A stretch of DNA of 49,247 bases from Prochlorococcus sp. AG-424-P23 (GCA_003210135.1 QCNK01000011.1:1-49247), one strand, 5' to 3'; shown: positions 33,385 to 46,653, counted from the stretch's first letter. Program-made: numbers and translations. Notes: a model not told the origin generated them from the sequence alone.

Positions 33385-33696
33385 TTAGCCTACTACAGCT
33401 AAAATATCCTTTTCTGAGAGCAAGACATATTCATCTCCTCCCAATTTAATGTCTGTACCAGCATATTTGCTGTACAAGACTTTATCGCCAATACTCACTT
33501 CTGGAGTTTGTCGAGAACCATCTTCATTAAGTTTGCCAGGGCCTACCTGAGCAACTTCTCCGATCTGTGGTTTTTCTTTAGCTGAATCAGGCAAAAGGAT
33601 GCCCCCAGCAGTTTTTTCCTCAGATGCGGAAACTTTAATAAATATTCTATCTCCCAGTGGTTTGACTGTAGAGACTGTAAGTGAAACAGCTGCCAT
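33385..33696 (-). CDS. groS: Co-chaperonin GroES
   Basis: A 103-residue GroES. It contains the mobile loop ([20 protein letters not shown]) that docks on GroEL, the conserved [20 protein letters not shown] and ILAVVG end. It forms the seven-fold lid of the GroEL chamber. I do not see a CIRCE element (TTAGCACTC-N9-GAGTGCTAA) upstream. A palindrome, GACGCTTTGCGTC (33721-33733), lies 25 bases before the start. Confidence 0.95.
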   Translation of the reverse strand: MAAVSLTVSTVKPLGDRIFIKVSASEEKTAGGILLPDSAKEKPQIGEVAQVGPGKLNEDGSRQTPEVSIGDKVLYSKYAGTDIKLGGDEYVLLSEKDILAVVG

Positions 33697-33912
33697 AGAT
33701 TAATGGAGGATCATGATTGGGACGCTTTGCGTCATAAAAATGGAAAGAGAAGCTCTCGATCCGTATCATCAACAACATAATCTGCTAAGCGGCAATTAAA
33801 CCATACTTAAACTGTGCGGGTGGCCGAACCCATTTAACGAATCTACCCATTAGGTGGTAGTATTTTCGGATTATATGCTGTTTAAAATCAGCTAATCATC
33901 ACCAATCAATAA

Positions 33913-35376
<1,464 letters not shown>

Positions 35377-35415
35377 AAATCTAAAAATATTTTATCCCTC
35401 AATAATTTCAAATTA

Positions 35416-35820
35416 ATGTCAATTTCTCTTAAGGTTTTAGCTCCCAACAAAAATGTTTATCAAGGCGAGGCTGAAGAAGTAATTCTTCCAAGCACTACTG
35501 GGCAACTAGGCGTGCTTCCGGGACACATTTCTTTAGTTACAGCTATTGATATTGGCGTTTTAAGGCTAAGAAAAAATTCCCAATGGAAGTCAATAGCTTT
35601 AATGGGAGGCTTTGCTGAAATTGAATCAGATGAAGTGATAGTTTTAGTAAACAATGCGGAAATTGGATCCGAAATTGATGTTCAAAATGCTGAAAAAGAC
35701 CTTAAAGAAGCAAAATTAGCAATTAGTAAATTCTCTGAAACTGAAAAGAACTCAGAGAAAATAAAAGCTCTTAAAGAAATTTCAAAAGCTGAGGCAAGAA
35801 TTCAAGCTGCAAAAAACTAA
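35416..35820 (+). CDS. atpC: ATP synthase F1 subunit epsilon
   Basis: A 134-residue epsilon subunit. The N-terminal beta sandwich contains [20 protein letters not shown] and [15 protein letters not shown]; the C-terminal helical hairpin ([14 protein letters not shown], then EARIQAAKN) regulates ATP hydrolysis by extending into F1. It lies 39 bases after atpD and is co-transcribed with it. Plastid naming: atpE. Confidence 0.95.
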   Translation: MSISLKVLAPNKNVYQGEAEEVILPSTTGQLGVLPGHISLVTAIDIGVLRLRKNSQWKSIALMGGFAEIESDEVIVLVNNAEIGSEIDVQNAEKDLKEAKLAISKFSETEKNSEKIKALKEISKAEARIQAAKN

Positions 35821-35823
35821 CTT

Positions 35824-36300
35824 TTAGGCGGTTCCACAAAAAGTTACATCAGGAAATTTTAGCTTTGCTTCTTCTAATTTCTTAGTTTTACCCTCTTCTT
35901 GCCAATAATTTATTACTTCTGTCGCTTTATTCAATATTTCAACTCTCTCATTATTGGTAATCCAACTTTTATTCTCTAATTCACTTTTTAATTTTTCCCA
36001 AGCGTCATCTCTTGGCCAAAAATAATAAGCAGTGAGAGGGCTAGGTCCTCCTCCAACTATTTGATCAACGGCTAAAGCGACATTATCAGGTAACCATAAT
36101 ACTTTTATAATAAATCTTCCTTCATCAGGTTTAGGCGTATAACCAGTAGGTACTCCATCCTCATCAATTGTAGCCGCAGCCATTACAGCTGTAGCGCCCA
36201 TCATTCCCGAATTAGGAGAGGTATTTTTAGAGTTTGGGCCATCACTATTTTTTTCTTTTTTTTCTGTTGAGTTTTGATTTAATTTATCTGATGAGGACAT
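35824..36300 (-). CDS. Ribosomal protein PSRP-3 (Ycf65, cS23)
   Basis: A 158-residue protein. After a disordered Ser/Asn/Lys-rich N-terminus (about 50 residues), the Ycf65 domain is clear: [40 protein letters not shown] and [19 protein letters not shown]. This is the small-subunit protein restricted to cyanobacteria and plastids. The C-terminus ends [11 protein letters not shown]. It is longer than plastid versions because of the low-complexity start. Convergent with atpC, 3 bases apart. Confidence 0.9.
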   Translation of the reverse strand: MSSSDKLNQNSTEKKEKNSDGPNSKNTSPNSGMMGATAVMAAATIDEDGVPTGYTPKPDEGRFIIKVLWLPDNVALAVDQIVGGGPSPLTAYYFWPRDDAWEKLKSELENKSWITNNERVEILNKATEVINYWQEEGKTKKLEEAKLKFPDVTFCGTA

Positions 36301-36412
36301 TCACTTTTTTATATTCAATAATTAATTTATCAGTTTATGGCCACATTTTGATTGATTTATTCAAAATATCTTGATTTTAGTTATTGATAATTTTAAAAAT
36401 AATTTTTATCTA

Positions 36413-36565
36413 TCATTTAGAGACTTGATAAAAATCATAAATTGTAGCTTCAAGTGAATCCCAAAGATCTTTAGGGATATCGTTTTCTTCTGCAAACATT
36501 CCAAGCTGACTGGCTAAACCTCTTGCTTGGGAAAGTTTCGAATCATATGAATCTGACATACTCAT
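36413..36565 (-). CDS. Hypothetical protein, 50 aa
   Basis: A small acidic, helical protein (SKLSQARGLASQLGMFAEEN, then PKDLWDSLEATIYDFYQVSK). The regular helical spacing and Trp-containing C-terminus suggest a conserved protein and not a chance frame. It starts 54 bases after the pepP stop on the same strand. Function unknown. Confidence 0.6.
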   Translation of the reverse strand: MSMSDSYDSKLSQARGLASQLGMFAEENDIPKDLWDSLEATIYDFYQVSK

Positions 36566-36619
36566 TTTTGAAATTTAAGCTTTCTAAAAAATAAATCTAT
36601 TAATTAGATAAGTCAAATT

Positions 36620-37945
36620 TTAAAATTCTAAATCAGAAATTTCTTTAAGTGCTGCAATACTTAAAACTTCTGGATTTGTATCATTGACAAGGACATCATC
36701 TTCAATTCTTATCCCAATGCCTTTCCATTTCGCATCAATGGTAGGCTGTCCTTCAGGTACTGGGATTCTGTCACTTATATAAATGCCAGGTTCAACTGTA
36801 AGGATCATTCCATTCTGTAAAGATACTTCATAGTCTCCCATCCTGTATGCTCCAACATCATGAACATCTAAGCCGAGCCAATGACCAGTTCTATGCATGT
36901 ATAAATGTTTATATAATTGATTCTCAATTATTTCTTCAGTACTGCCCGTCAATAATCCAATTTCTTTTAATCCTTCTATTAAAGTTGTTAAAGCAACATT
37001 GTGCACTGCACTAGAATTGGATCCAACTACAGCACTTTTAATTGCATTTTTTTGAGCACTCAGTACAATTTCATAAATAATTTTTTGTTCTACAGAAAAT
37101 TTTCCGCTTATGGGAATTGTTCTTGTTATGTCTCCATTGTAATAATCAGTTAATGAACATCCAGCATCTACCAACAATAAATCTCCCTTATTCAAGGGTG
37201 CATTATTTGAGGTGTAATGCAAAATACATGCATTATCTCCTGAAGCAACAATAGAATTATAAGCAGGTCCTCTTGCGCCCTTTTCCAAAAAAAATCCTTC
37301 TAAAATTCCCTGTATTTGTCTTTCATTTTCCTTAATTGACACAGATTTTCTAACTAATTCATGAGCTTCTGCTGAAATTTGTATAGCCTCTTTCATTCTT
37401 TTAATTTCAAAATCACTTTTAATTAATCTCATCTCATTTAAATAAATTTCAGGAGATTTTATAGAATCTGCACCAATACCCATTCTTGAGCGATTTTCAA
37501 GTTGTTGTGAAAATATTTCTAGTATTATTTTTTCAGTTAATGGATGCTTTCCGATTGAAAAAACAAGCTCATCAGCTCCATTTATATAACCTGGGAGTAA
37601 ATCTTTAAGTTCATTTATTGAGTGAGCCTTATCAGCACTAAATTCTTTTTCAGCGCCTTCTAATCCCCATCTGAAGCCATGCCAAACTTCACTAATAACA
37701 TCTTTGGGAGCAACAAATAAAATAAATCTCTCTCCCTTTGGCTTGTGAGATAAGAAAAGAGCGATCGCATCAGGCTCATCAAAACCAGTGAGATACCAAA
37801 AATTACTATCTTGTCTAAAAGGATATTCACAATCGGCATGATGTTTTACAAGATTAGCACCAGGAATAATAGCAGCTTTTCCACCTAATTTATTTAGGAA
37901 AATTTCTCTCCTTTCTTCAAAAACTTTTTTATCAGGTTTGAACAT
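36620..37945 (-). CDS. pepP: Xaa-Pro aminopeptidase (aminopeptidase P)
   Basis: A 441-residue M24B metallopeptidase that removes N-terminal residues linked to proline. The N-terminal domain has HHADCEYPFRQDSNFWYLTG. The catalytic pita-bread domain holds the five metal ligands: Asp in LLVDAGCSL, Asp in YYNGDITRTIP, His in HRTGHWLGLDVHDVG, Glu in VEPGIYIS and Glu in GIRIEDDVLV. Two Mn2+ are expected; cytoplasmic. Probably transcribed with the downstream 50-aa gene. Confidence 0.93.
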   Translation of the reverse strand: MFKPDKKVFEERREIFLNKLGGKAAIIPGANLVKHHADCEYPFRQDSNFWYLTGFDEPDAIALFLSHKPKGERFILFVAPKDVISEVWHGFRWGLEGAEKEFSADKAHSINELKDLLPGYINGADELVFSIGKHPLTEKIILEIFSQQLENRSRMGIGADSIKSPEIYLNEMRLIKSDFEIKRMKEAIQISAEAHELVRKSVSIKENERQIQGILEGFFLEKGARGPAYNSIVASGDNACILHYTSNNAPLNKGDLLLVDAGCSLTDYYNGDITRTIPISGKFSVEQKIIYEIVLSAQKNAIKSAVVGSNSSAVHNVALTTLIEGLKEIGLLTGSTEEIIENQLYKHLYMHRTGHWLGLDVHDVGAYRMGDYEVSLQNGMILTVEPGIYISDRIPVPEGQPTIDAKWKGIGIRIEDDVLVNDTNPEVLSIAALKEISDLEF

Positions 37946-38019
37946 GAATTGTGTATTGGCGTGTTTAAAAAAAAAATGGAAGAATGAATTAAAACAGAAT
38001 TAATTCCTAATCTACTTTA

Positions 38020-38997
38020 ATGGAACCAAATGTTTACGGTTTAATCTTACTTATTGTTTTTATTTTAATCGGGTCAGCATGTTGTTCGGGAGTAGAAGCG
38101 GCCTTTTTAGCTGTAAATTCAATTAGAATTATAGAAATAGCATCAAGACAAAAGCCAAAAAGTTCCGCAAATCAACTCCTTAAGCTCAGGAAACATCTTG
38201 GCAGGACATTAACTGTAATAACTATTACTAATAATGGATTTAACATAATTGGAAGTCTAATTTTAGGGGTTTACGGAGCATTGGTAATTAAAAGTAATTA
38301 TGGCTTAACCCTTTTTTCAATTATTTTTTATCTGCTAGTTGTCTTGGTTGGAGAAGTACTACCCAAAGCTCTTGGAACAAGATTTTCAGTCCAAATAGCA
38401 TTATTATCAGTCCCGATCCTGAGAATATTAAATACTTTAATGAAGCCATTTTTGATGTTAATTGAGCAAATATTTCCAGTTATTACGGCAGAAAATGAAA
38501 TTTCAACTGATGAGGAAGAAATTAGACAAATGGCGAAAATTGGGAGTCAGAAAGGTTTGATAGAAGCTGATGAGGCAGCAATGATATTTAAGGTTTTCCA
38601 GTTGAATGATCTAAAAGCTAAAGATTTAATGACCCCTAGGGTATCAGCACCATGTCTTGATGGGTCTTCTAATCTTGATGAAATTTCGAAACTAATAATG
38701 TCAGATAACTCCCCTTGGTGGGTTATTTTGGGAGATAAAGTTGACAAAATACAAGGAGTAGTCGAGCGTGAAAGCATGTTAGCAGAATTAATTAAAGGGG
38801 GAAATAAAAAATCATTATCAGAAATCTGCGAACCTGTGGACTACATTCCAGAAATGATTAAGGTAGATCAATTATTAACACGATTTGACAAGAACCATAA
38901 AGGAGTGAAAGTAGTAGTAGATGAATTTGGTGGATTCGTGGGAATTATTGGCGCAGAAGCAGTGTTATCTGTATTAGCTGGTTGGTGGAAAAAATAA
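38020..38997 (+). CDS. CNNM/CBS-domain transporter-like protein
   Basis: A 325-residue CNNM-type (CorC/HlyC, DUF21) protein. The N-terminal membrane domain (about residues 1-135) has four helices with SACCSGVEAAFLAVN and LTVITITNNGFNIIGSLILG, typical of DUF21. CBS domains follow from about residue 195 (LKAKDLMTPRVSAPCLDG, VDKIQGVVERESML). The C-terminal CorC transporter-associated domain is missing, so it is shorter than usual. A role in Mg2+ or Co2+ efflux is plausible. The GTPase gene starts 3 bases after its stop. Confidence 0.85.
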   Translation: MEPNVYGLILLIVFILIGSACCSGVEAAFLAVNSIRIIEIASRQKPKSSANQLLKLRKHLGRTLTVITITNNGFNIIGSLILGVYGALVIKSNYGLTLFSIIFYLLVVLVGEVLPKALGTRFSVQIALLSVPILRILNTLMKPFLMLIEQIFPVITAENEISTDEEEIRQMAKIGSQKGLIEADEAAMIFKVFQLNDLKAKDLMTPRVSAPCLDGSSNLDEISKLIMSDNSPWWVILGDKVDKIQGVVERESMLAELIKGGNKKSLSEICEPVDYIPEMIKVDQLLTRFDKNHKGVKVVVDEFGGFVGIIGAEAVLSVLAGWWKK

Positions 38998-39000
38998 ATC

Positions 39001-40242
39001 ATGAAAAAATTGAGACCTAACAAAAATTATTTACTCTTAAAAAATTGGTGGGAGAATATTAGCCTTACCAACTATGAAAAAAGTTTTTTTAATAGAGATA
39101 TAATTTCTTTTAATCAACAACTTATAAGGTTCAAAGAAAAAAAAATAAGAATAAGCGCATATGGTAAATCAGGCACAGGTAAATCCTCTGTCTTAAATTC
39201 TCTATTAAAAAAAGAAATATTCAAAACAGATATTATCAATGGTTCTACAAGAGAAATACAATCTGAAGAGTTGGCTCTTAAAGATCAAATGCTCAATAGT
39301 ATAGAGTTTTTAGATTCGCCAGGATTTGATTTCTGCAATATTAAATTCCCAGAAAAAATTTATTCTTGTATTAAACATTCAGATCTTATTTTATTTATAG
39401 TTTCGGGAGATACAAATAGAAATGAATTAAGCGAAATTAACTCATTGATTAAAGATGGGAAGAAAATTATTATAATTTTAAATAAAATCGATCTTTTAAA
39501 AAAAAATGAACTAGAAGAAGTAATAGAAAATATAAAATTTAAGCTTCCAAAAGATTCAAATATTCCAATTATTCTTAATCATAAAAACAATTTAAATCAT
39601 TACATAACAAAAATAATAAATCGTCATGGAGAGATGATGTTAACAATAAATTCTCTTCATTTGGCGGACAAATTGTTTATGCAGATAAAAGAGCAAAGAT
39701 TAAAAAGAAGGCAAAAATTAGCTCAGTCAACTATTGGCAAATTTTCAACCATAAAGGCATCAGCGGTAGCTCTTAATCCCTTTATCTTTTTTGATGTTGC
39801 AGGTAGTTTTGCACTAGATACAGCGTTGATTGGCGAATTAATTAAAATTTATGACTTAAATTTAATGGGTGAATCCACTAGAAAAATATTCAAAAATATA
39901 TCTATGAATAATTTATTTTTGGGAGTCACTCAAGTAGGTGTCCATACATCTTTCAATCTTATTAAGAAAGTAATTTTATTAACTGCACCTTTCACTAACG
40001 GGTTATCATTATTACCCTATGGACCCATAGCAGTTATTCAAGCAGCAATAGCAATACATTCTACAAAAATCCTTGGAAAATTAGCCGCCAAAGAGCTTTT
40101 TACAAGAAGCAAAGTTTCATTTATTGAACCTTCTATTATGATTCAGAATATAACTTTCAAAGAACCAGAGATTTTTAACCACCTAAATATTTATTTATCA
40201 AATAGAAATTTAAATAAAAATTTTGTGAGTTTTCTGCCTTAA
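39001..40242 (+). CDS. GTPase with DUF697-like membrane domain
   Basis: A 413-residue protein. The N-terminal Era-like GTPase domain has G1 AYGKSGTGKSSVLNSL (about residues 55-70), G3 DSPGFDF and G4 LNKIDLL. The C-terminal half (from about residue 235) has hydrophobic helices ALNPFIFFDVAGSFALDTAL and SLLPYGPIAVIQAAIAIHS, matching DUF697, a domain found in GTPases that act at membranes. The function in cyanobacteria is unknown. It lies between the CNNM gene and nadD, all in one run of close genes. Confidence 0.8.
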   Translation: MKKLRPNKNYLLLKNWWENISLTNYEKSFFNRDIISFNQQLIRFKEKKIRISAYGKSGTGKSSVLNSLLKKEIFKTDIINGSTREIQSEELALKDQMLNSIEFLDSPGFDFCNIKFPEKIYSCIKHSDLILFIVSGDTNRNELSEINSLIKDGKKIIIILNKIDLLKKNELEEVIENIKFKLPKDSNIPIILNHKNNLNHYITKIINRHGEMMLTINSLHLADKLFMQIKEQRLKRRQKLAQSTIGKFSTIKASAVALNPFIFFDVAGSFALDTALIGELIKIYDLNLMGESTRKIFKNISMNNLFLGVTQVGVHTSFNLIKKVILLTAPFTNGLSLLPYGPIAVIQAAIAIHSTKILGKLAAKELFTRSKVSFIEPSIMIQNITFKEPEIFNHLNIYLSNRNLNKNFVSFLP

Positions 40243-40249
40243 AATTAAG

Positions 40250-40828
40250 ATGTTAAAAAGCGTTGCATTATTTGGTACTAGTGCAGATCCACCAACTATT
40301 GGTCATAAAAAAATACTTGAAGAATTATCAAAAATTTATGATTTTACAATTAGTTATGTAAGCAACAACCCCAATAAAAAGCACAAAGAGGATATCTCAA
40401 TTCGTAGCAATTTATTAAAAACTTTGATTGAAGATTTAGATAATCCTAAAATTTTATTTGATCAAAGACTTAGTAGTAAATGGGCAGTAGAGTCAATCAA
40501 AAAATGTAAAAAAATTTATGAGTTTAATAATTTAGATTTTGTTATAGGTAGTGATTTAATTAAAGATATTTTCTCCTGGAAAAATTTTGATAAAATTATC
40601 AAGGAGGTTAGTTTTTTTATAATTTTAAGAGAGGGATATCCTGTTAAATCAAATACTATTAAAATGTTAGAAACTTACAAAGTGAAATTTAGGATTTCAA
40701 GCACAAAAATCCCAAACATTTCAAGTTCAAAGTTCAGATTAAATTTTAATTATTCTAATTTACCAACATCTTTAATAGATATTGTTAAGAAGAATAATTT
40801 ATACGAATCCACTAAACCAGTTGAATGA
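40250..40828 (+). CDS. nadD: Nicotinate-nucleotide adenylyltransferase
   Basis: A 192-residue nucleotidyltransferase. It has ALFGTSADPPTIGHKKILEE (the TxGH motif) at the N-terminus and ISSSKFRLNF at the C-terminus, corresponding to the ISSTxIR signature in variant form. It joins nicotinate mononucleotide to AMP, giving deamido-NAD. It overlaps nadE by 4 bases, so the last two steps of NAD synthesis are coupled. Confidence 0.85.
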   Translation: MLKSVALFGTSADPPTIGHKKILEELSKIYDFTISYVSNNPNKKHKEDISIRSNLLKTLIEDLDNPKILFDQRLSSKWAVESIKKCKKIYEFNNLDFVIGSDLIKDIFSWKNFDKIIKEVSFFIILREGYPVKSNTIKMLETYKVKFRISSTKIPNISSSKFRLNFNYSNLPTSLIDIVKKNNLYESTKPVE

Positions 40829-42522
40829 AGTTGTTACTTGCTCAAATTAATCCAGTTGTTGGAGATTTAGAGGGTAATGCAAAAAAAATACTTAATATTG
40901 CCTCGAAAGCTTGCTCAATTTCTGCTGATTTTGTTCTCACTCCAGAATTGTCATTATGGGGATATCCAGCTAATGACTTACTTCTACAGAAAAATTTAAT
41001 TAGAAATCAATCTCAAATACTGGACAAGTTAGCCTTAAATATTCATAAAAAATATGGAGACTTAAGTATCACAGTTGGGATTGCTGAAAGAATAAATGAT
41101 TCTTTTTTCCCAAATCTTTATAATTCTATTGCGTTGCTTGAGAGAGGTAAATGGACAATAATTGCTCGTAAAATTATTCTTCCTACTTATGAAGTATTTG
41201 ATGAAAAAAGATACTTTAGATCAGAAGAAAAAGTATCTGTATTGATAAAAAAAATTAAAAATAAAACATGGCGAATTGGTTTTACTATATGTGAGGATCT
41301 ATGGGTCAACAAAGATATAGAAGGAAGAGGAATTCATAGAAAAAATCCTATTGTTGATTTAAAGAAAAAAAAAGTTGATATTTTAGTTAATTTATCAGCC
41401 TCCCCATATGGCTTCAAAAAGTTAGAGCTAAGATCCAAAGTTTCCAGTTTTGCTGCTCAATATCTCCAAGTCCCCCTAATTTATGTAAACCAGATTGGAG
41501 CAAATGATAATTTAATTTTTGATGGAAATAGTTTTATTCTTGATAAGAATGGATTTAAAATTAAGCAATTAAAATCTTTTTCAGAGGACCACTTTAGTTG
41601 GGAAATTGGGGAAACAATACCTGAAAAAAATAAATTTGAAAACTCTGAAATTTCATCAATTTTTGATGCATTAGTTCTTGGTGTTAGAGATTATGCTAAG
41701 AAATGCGGATTTAAAACAGCTCTAATTGGATTAAGTGGTGGCATCGATTCAGCACTAGTTTCCACTATTGCTACAGCTGCTCTTGGCAGTAAAAATATTT
41801 ATTGTGTCTCAATGCCCTCTAAATGGACCTCATCTCATTCAAAAAGCGATGCGAAGGATTTAGCGAGAAGATTAAAAATACATTTCAACAGCATACCAAT
41901 TGAAAACTTGATGACCTCTTTTGAAGAATCTTTTGCAAAAACAATAGCTTTAGAGATGGCTGAAATAACAAATCAAAATATTCAATCAAGGATCAGAGGA
42001 ACGCTTCTAATGGCTTTAGCAAATCAAGAAAAGCATTTATTACTTTCAACAGGAAACAAATCTGAACTTGCTGTGGGATATTGCACACTTTATGGTGATA
42101 TGAATGGAGGATTATCTGTAATTGGGGATTTATATAAAACTTATGTTTTCAAATTATGCAATTGGCTTGATAGTGAAGATTCAATTAATCATAGAAAATC
42201 ATACATGTTAGATACTAATGCAAACTTAATTGGAGAAAATATCCGAACGAAAGCTCCAAGTGCCGAATTAGGACCTGACCAATTAGATACAGATTCTCTC
42301 CCACCTTATTCCACTTTAGATAATATTCTCAAAGGAATTATTGAAGAGAAAAAAGATTTAAAACAACTCGAAGCAGATGGTCACGAAAAAGAGCTGATCT
42401 TAAAAATAATCTCACTTATAAAAAAAGCGGAATTCAAAAGAAAGCAGGCTCCACCTATCCTCAAACTAAGCAGTCAATCATTAGGAAGTGACTGGAGAGT
42501 TCCAATTGCAATAACTTATTAA
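40825..42522 (+). CDS. nadE: Glutamine-dependent NAD synthetase
   Basis: A 565-residue two-domain enzyme. The N-terminal nitrilase-like glutaminase domain carries Glu in TPELSLWGYP, Lys and Cys in GFTICEDLW (about residues 150-160). The C-terminal synthetase has the PP-loop LIGLSGGIDSALVS (about residue 305), SRIRGTLLMALANQ and LLSTGNKSELAVGYCT. It amidates deamido-NAD to NAD with ammonia channelled from glutamine. Overlaps nadD by ATGA and overlaps the convergent DUF3326 gene by 4 bases. Confidence 0.95.
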   Translation: MKLLLAQINPVVGDLEGNAKKILNIASKACSISADFVLTPELSLWGYPANDLLLQKNLIRNQSQILDKLALNIHKKYGDLSITVGIAERINDSFFPNLYNSIALLERGKWTIIARKIILPTYEVFDEKRYFRSEEKVSVLIKKIKNKTWRIGFTICEDLWVNKDIEGRGIHRKNPIVDLKKKKVDILVNLSASPYGFKKLELRSKVSSFAAQYLQVPLIYVNQIGANDNLIFDGNSFILDKNGFKIKQLKSFSEDHFSWEIGETIPEKNKFENSEISSIFDALVLGVRDYAKKCGFKTALIGLSGGIDSALVSTIATAALGSKNIYCVSMPSKWTSSHSKSDAKDLARRLKIHFNSIPIENLMTSFEESFAKTIALEMAEITNQNIQSRIRGTLLMALANQEKHLLLSTGNKSELAVGYCTLYGDMNGGLSVIGDLYKTYVFKLCNWLDSEDSINHRKSYMLDTNANLIGENIRTKAPSAELGPDQLDTDSLPPYSTLDNILKGIIEEKKDLKQLEADGHEKELILKIISLIKKAEFKRKQAPPILKLSSQSLGSDWRVPIAITY

Positions 42523-43577
42523 TCGTTATAAGAACATTTTTGAATTTTTTTTAAAGGGCGTTTAATTGAATTAAGATTAATACCTTTCTTTATAGCAATA
42601 ATTAGACCCGCAGCTTCTAAATAATTATTCACTTCAAAAAGGTTAGGATATTCATAAAACTCATTAGTAACTTTTAATGTATTTTTATTTTTTACTGAAA
42701 TAATATTTAAACCACTTTCAATTGCTGCTAATACTGCTTCTCCACCGAGCGCCCCATTAGGAACGACAATTGATTCAATTTGATTAGGATGTAGTGTAAT
42801 TAGATCATCTTTATTAGGTAATTCAACAATGTCAGGCGCATTGCTTAAGCCAATCAATACTGACGGTAAAAAGGTATATCCAATTTCTTCTGCAGCAGCA
42901 CGAGGATCTAAATTCTCATTCAACTCAATTGGATCTAAAGCTGGGGCATGAGCACAAGGAACTTTTAAGAATTTACTTATCAGATGACTTATTACAGCTT
43001 CTACTCCAGATATAGGGTCAACCCCTTTGCCCTCTCGATAAATAGTTGTTTCTGGAGAATCTGAATCATCGGGAAATCTTGCCACAATTGCTATTGCCGT
43101 AACACCTTTTTCTATTAAACGTTTACCGGCATCGATTAAAGTATTAGGGTTTTCAATTATGCCCCCGCTCATTCTTGAGGAATCAGAATCAATAACTATG
43201 TTCAATGGTTCTTTTGTAACCACATATGAATGAACATTGATTCCTAATGTAGAAACACAAGCATCAGCAACTTGCAAATGCCTCACTAATATTTCACTTT
43301 CAATTCCTGAATCAAAAATTATTCCAATTTTCTGTTTCTTTACGCTTCTTAGGGCAATTTCTCCTTTAGCAAGTCGGTCTAAACTATAACCCTCAACATA
43401 AAAAATATTTTGATCTTTTTCAGAAAGAGTCCCACCATTCATTACATTTGGATGCGTAATTAAACATCCACTTGCCGAGGCTAATAATTTAGCAGTAGGA
43501 AGTGCGTCCCCAGCAAAACCTCCTATCTCGCAACCTATACCAGTTGGGACAATGAATATTGTTGGTGAATTTTCCAT
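42519..43577 (-). CDS. DUF3326 domain protein
   Basis: A 352-residue soluble protein of a cyanobacterial/algal family: FIVPTGIGCEIGGFAGDALP at the start, TAIAIVARFPDDSD in the middle and VVPNGALGGEAVLAAIESGL near the end, all Gly-rich turns. The function is unknown. No transmembrane segment. The gene is downstream of the ferredoxin pair on the minus strand, 30 bases after the 63-aa gene, so it may belong to that operon. Confidence 0.8.
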   Translation of the reverse strand: MENSPTIFIVPTGIGCEIGGFAGDALPTAKLLASASGCLITHPNVMNGGTLSEKDQNIFYVEGYSLDRLAKGEIALRSVKKQKIGIIFDSGIESEILVRHLQVADACVSTLGINVHSYVVTKEPLNIVIDSDSSRMSGGIIENPNTLIDAGKRLIEKGVTAIAIVARFPDDSDSPETTIYREGKGVDPISGVEAVISHLISKFLKVPCAHAPALDPIELNENLDPRAAAEEIGYTFLPSVLIGLSNAPDIVELPNKDDLITLHPNQIESIVVPNGALGGEAVLAAIESGLNIISVKNKNTLKVTNEFYEYPNLFEVNNYLEAAGLIIAIKKGINLNSIKRPLKKIQKCSYND

Positions 43578-43607
43578 TAATAAATAATTTTCAATTTATA
43601 TTCTTCT

Positions 43608-43799
43608 TTAATTAGCTAAGACAGCCTTAATTCTAAGTCTTTTCGTATTATTAGAGTCCATAGAGTTTTGAATATCAACAATTGACCATCGAACTACATC
43701 TCCTTTTTTTTCTAAATTTGAAACAATAAATTCCCTTAAATTTTTTAATTTTATTGAAACTGGCCAATCCAGATTAAAATCAACTACACTTAATTTCAT
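43608..43799 (-). CDS. Hypothetical protein, 63 aa
   Basis: A small alpha/beta protein (SVVDFNLDWPVSIKLKNLRE, then GDVVRWSIVDIQNSMDSN). It overlaps the ferredoxin gene by 4 bases (ATGA). The close linkage suggests a role with the ferredoxin, for instance assembly or partnering, but nothing in the sequence shows it. Confidence 0.65.
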   Translation of the reverse strand: MKLSVVDFNLDWPVSIKLKNLREFIVSNLEKKGDVVRWSIVDIQNSMDSNNTKRLRIKAVLAN

Positions 43800-44122
43800 T
43801 TTTGATACTTTCCAAATTGATCATTATATAAATCATCTTCAACTTGATCGCCAATTACAACATGCAAATCTGACCTAGGATAAGCAACACACAAAAGAGC
43901 AAATCCTTTTTCTCTTAAATCATCATTTAATCCCATAGCATCTTCTTGCTCAACAGCTCCCTCCAATATCCTAGATGCACAACTTGTACAAACTCCTGAA
44001 CAACAACTATTTGGTAAATCTATCCCGTTTATACTAGCCGCTGAAATAATATCTTGATCATCTTGACAAGAAAAACTAAAAGTTTTCTTCTCAAATTCTA
44101 CTTTGATATTATATTCGGGCAT
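43796..44122 (-). CDS. [2Fe-2S] ferredoxin
   Basis: A 108-residue plant-type ferredoxin. The cluster loop SCCSGVCTSCASRI gives the C-X4-C-X2-C motif, and the fourth Cys lies in ALLCVAYPRSDL. It is an electron carrier, but the sequence differs from the main photosynthetic PetF by a longer acidic C-terminus (GDQVEDDLYNDQFG), so a specialised partner is likely. It lies 15 bases downstream of atpG on the same strand and may be read through from the atp operon. Confidence 0.88.
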   Translation of the reverse strand: MPEYNIKVEFEKKTFSFSCQDDQDIISAASINGIDLPNSCCSGVCTSCASRILEGAVEQEDAMGLNDDLREKGFALLCVAYPRSDLHVVIGDQVEDDLYNDQFGKYQK

Positions 44123-44137
44123 ATTCTCAATATTTTT

Positions 44138-45088
44138 CTAGACGGCTGAGCCTCCTACAACCTCTAATATTTCTTGAGTAATAGCAGCTTGTCTGGCTTT
44201 GTTGTAGGTTAGATTTAAAGTACTTGCTAATTCTTTTGCATTATCACTAGCATTATTCATCGCAGTCATTCTGCATGCTAGTTCTGAAGCTGCCGACTCT
44301 TGAAGAGCTCTGAGTACCTGATTCTGTAAATATAAAGGTAATAGAGAATCTAATAGTTGGTCAGGACTTTGTTCAAAGACAATATCTGATGGTAATTTAT
44401 CTGAATCACTTTTTTCAATATTTGATTTTTCAACAAGTAACTTACTATCTTTAGTAGTTAGCCTAAAAATTTCATCATTTTCCTCAGCGATACCTTGAGG
44501 GTCAAGTGGCAACAAGGTTTGAACGACAGGAGCACAACTTACTAGCGTAATAAATTTAGTATAAATAATTTCTACCCTATCAGAACTTTCTGAGAGAAAT
44601 TCAGCTAAAATCTCGTTTGTAACGCCCTCAGAATCCTTTACTGTGGGAACCTGTTCTAGTTCCTTGAATGTGCTTTTAATTGAATATCTATCCTTTCTGT
44701 TTTGAAAATAACCAATAGCTTTCTTACCTACCAAAATCAGATTTGGCTGATATCCTTGTTTAACTAGTTCTGCGTATCTTATTTCTACTTTTTTGATTAT
44801 ATTTGTGTTGTAACCTCCACATAAACCTCTATCAGCTGTGATGCAAACTAAAGTGATGCTCTTAACATCTCGCTTAGACAAAAGAGGGGAATCTACAGCC
44901 TCAAATTGTACTCTAGATTGAATATTTTCTAAGACCCGAGCGAGTTTATCTGCAAAAGGTCTACTTTTAAGAACCTGATCTTGAGCTCTCCTCACTTTTG
45001 CAGCTGCAACAAGTCTCATAGCCTCCGTTATTTTCCTTGTATTTTTAACGGAAACTATTCGATCTCTAATCTCTTTAAGATTTGCCAT
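44138..45088 (-). CDS. atpG: ATP synthase F1 subunit gamma
   Basis: A 316-residue gamma subunit, the rotating shaft. N-terminal [20 protein letters not shown] and C-terminal [20 protein letters not shown] form the coiled coil; [11 protein letters not shown] is conserved. It has the cyanobacterial insertion (about residues 195-235, [20 protein letters not shown]) but lacks the chloroplast regulatory cysteines in it. Last atp gene of the operon. Plastid naming: atpC. Confidence 0.95.
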   Translation of the reverse strand: MANLKEIRDRIVSVKNTRKITEAMRLVAAAKVRRAQDQVLKSRPFADKLARVLENIQSRVQFEAVDSPLLSKRDVKSITLVCITADRGLCGGYNTNIIKKVEIRYAELVKQGYQPNLILVGKKAIGYFQNRKDRYSIKSTFKELEQVPTVKDSEGVTNEILAEFLSESSDRVEIIYTKFITLVSCAPVVQTLLPLDPQGIAEENDEIFRLTTKDSKLLVEKSNIEKSDSDKLPSDIVFEQSPDQLLDSLLPLYLQNQVLRALQESAASELACRMTAMNNASDNAKELASTLNLTYNKARQAAITQEILEVVGGSAV

Positions 45089-45106
45089 AGTATCTCCTAA
45101 ATAAAT

Positions 45107-46636
<1,530 letters not shown>

Positions 46637-46653
46637 TTAAGGTTGATTTAAAG

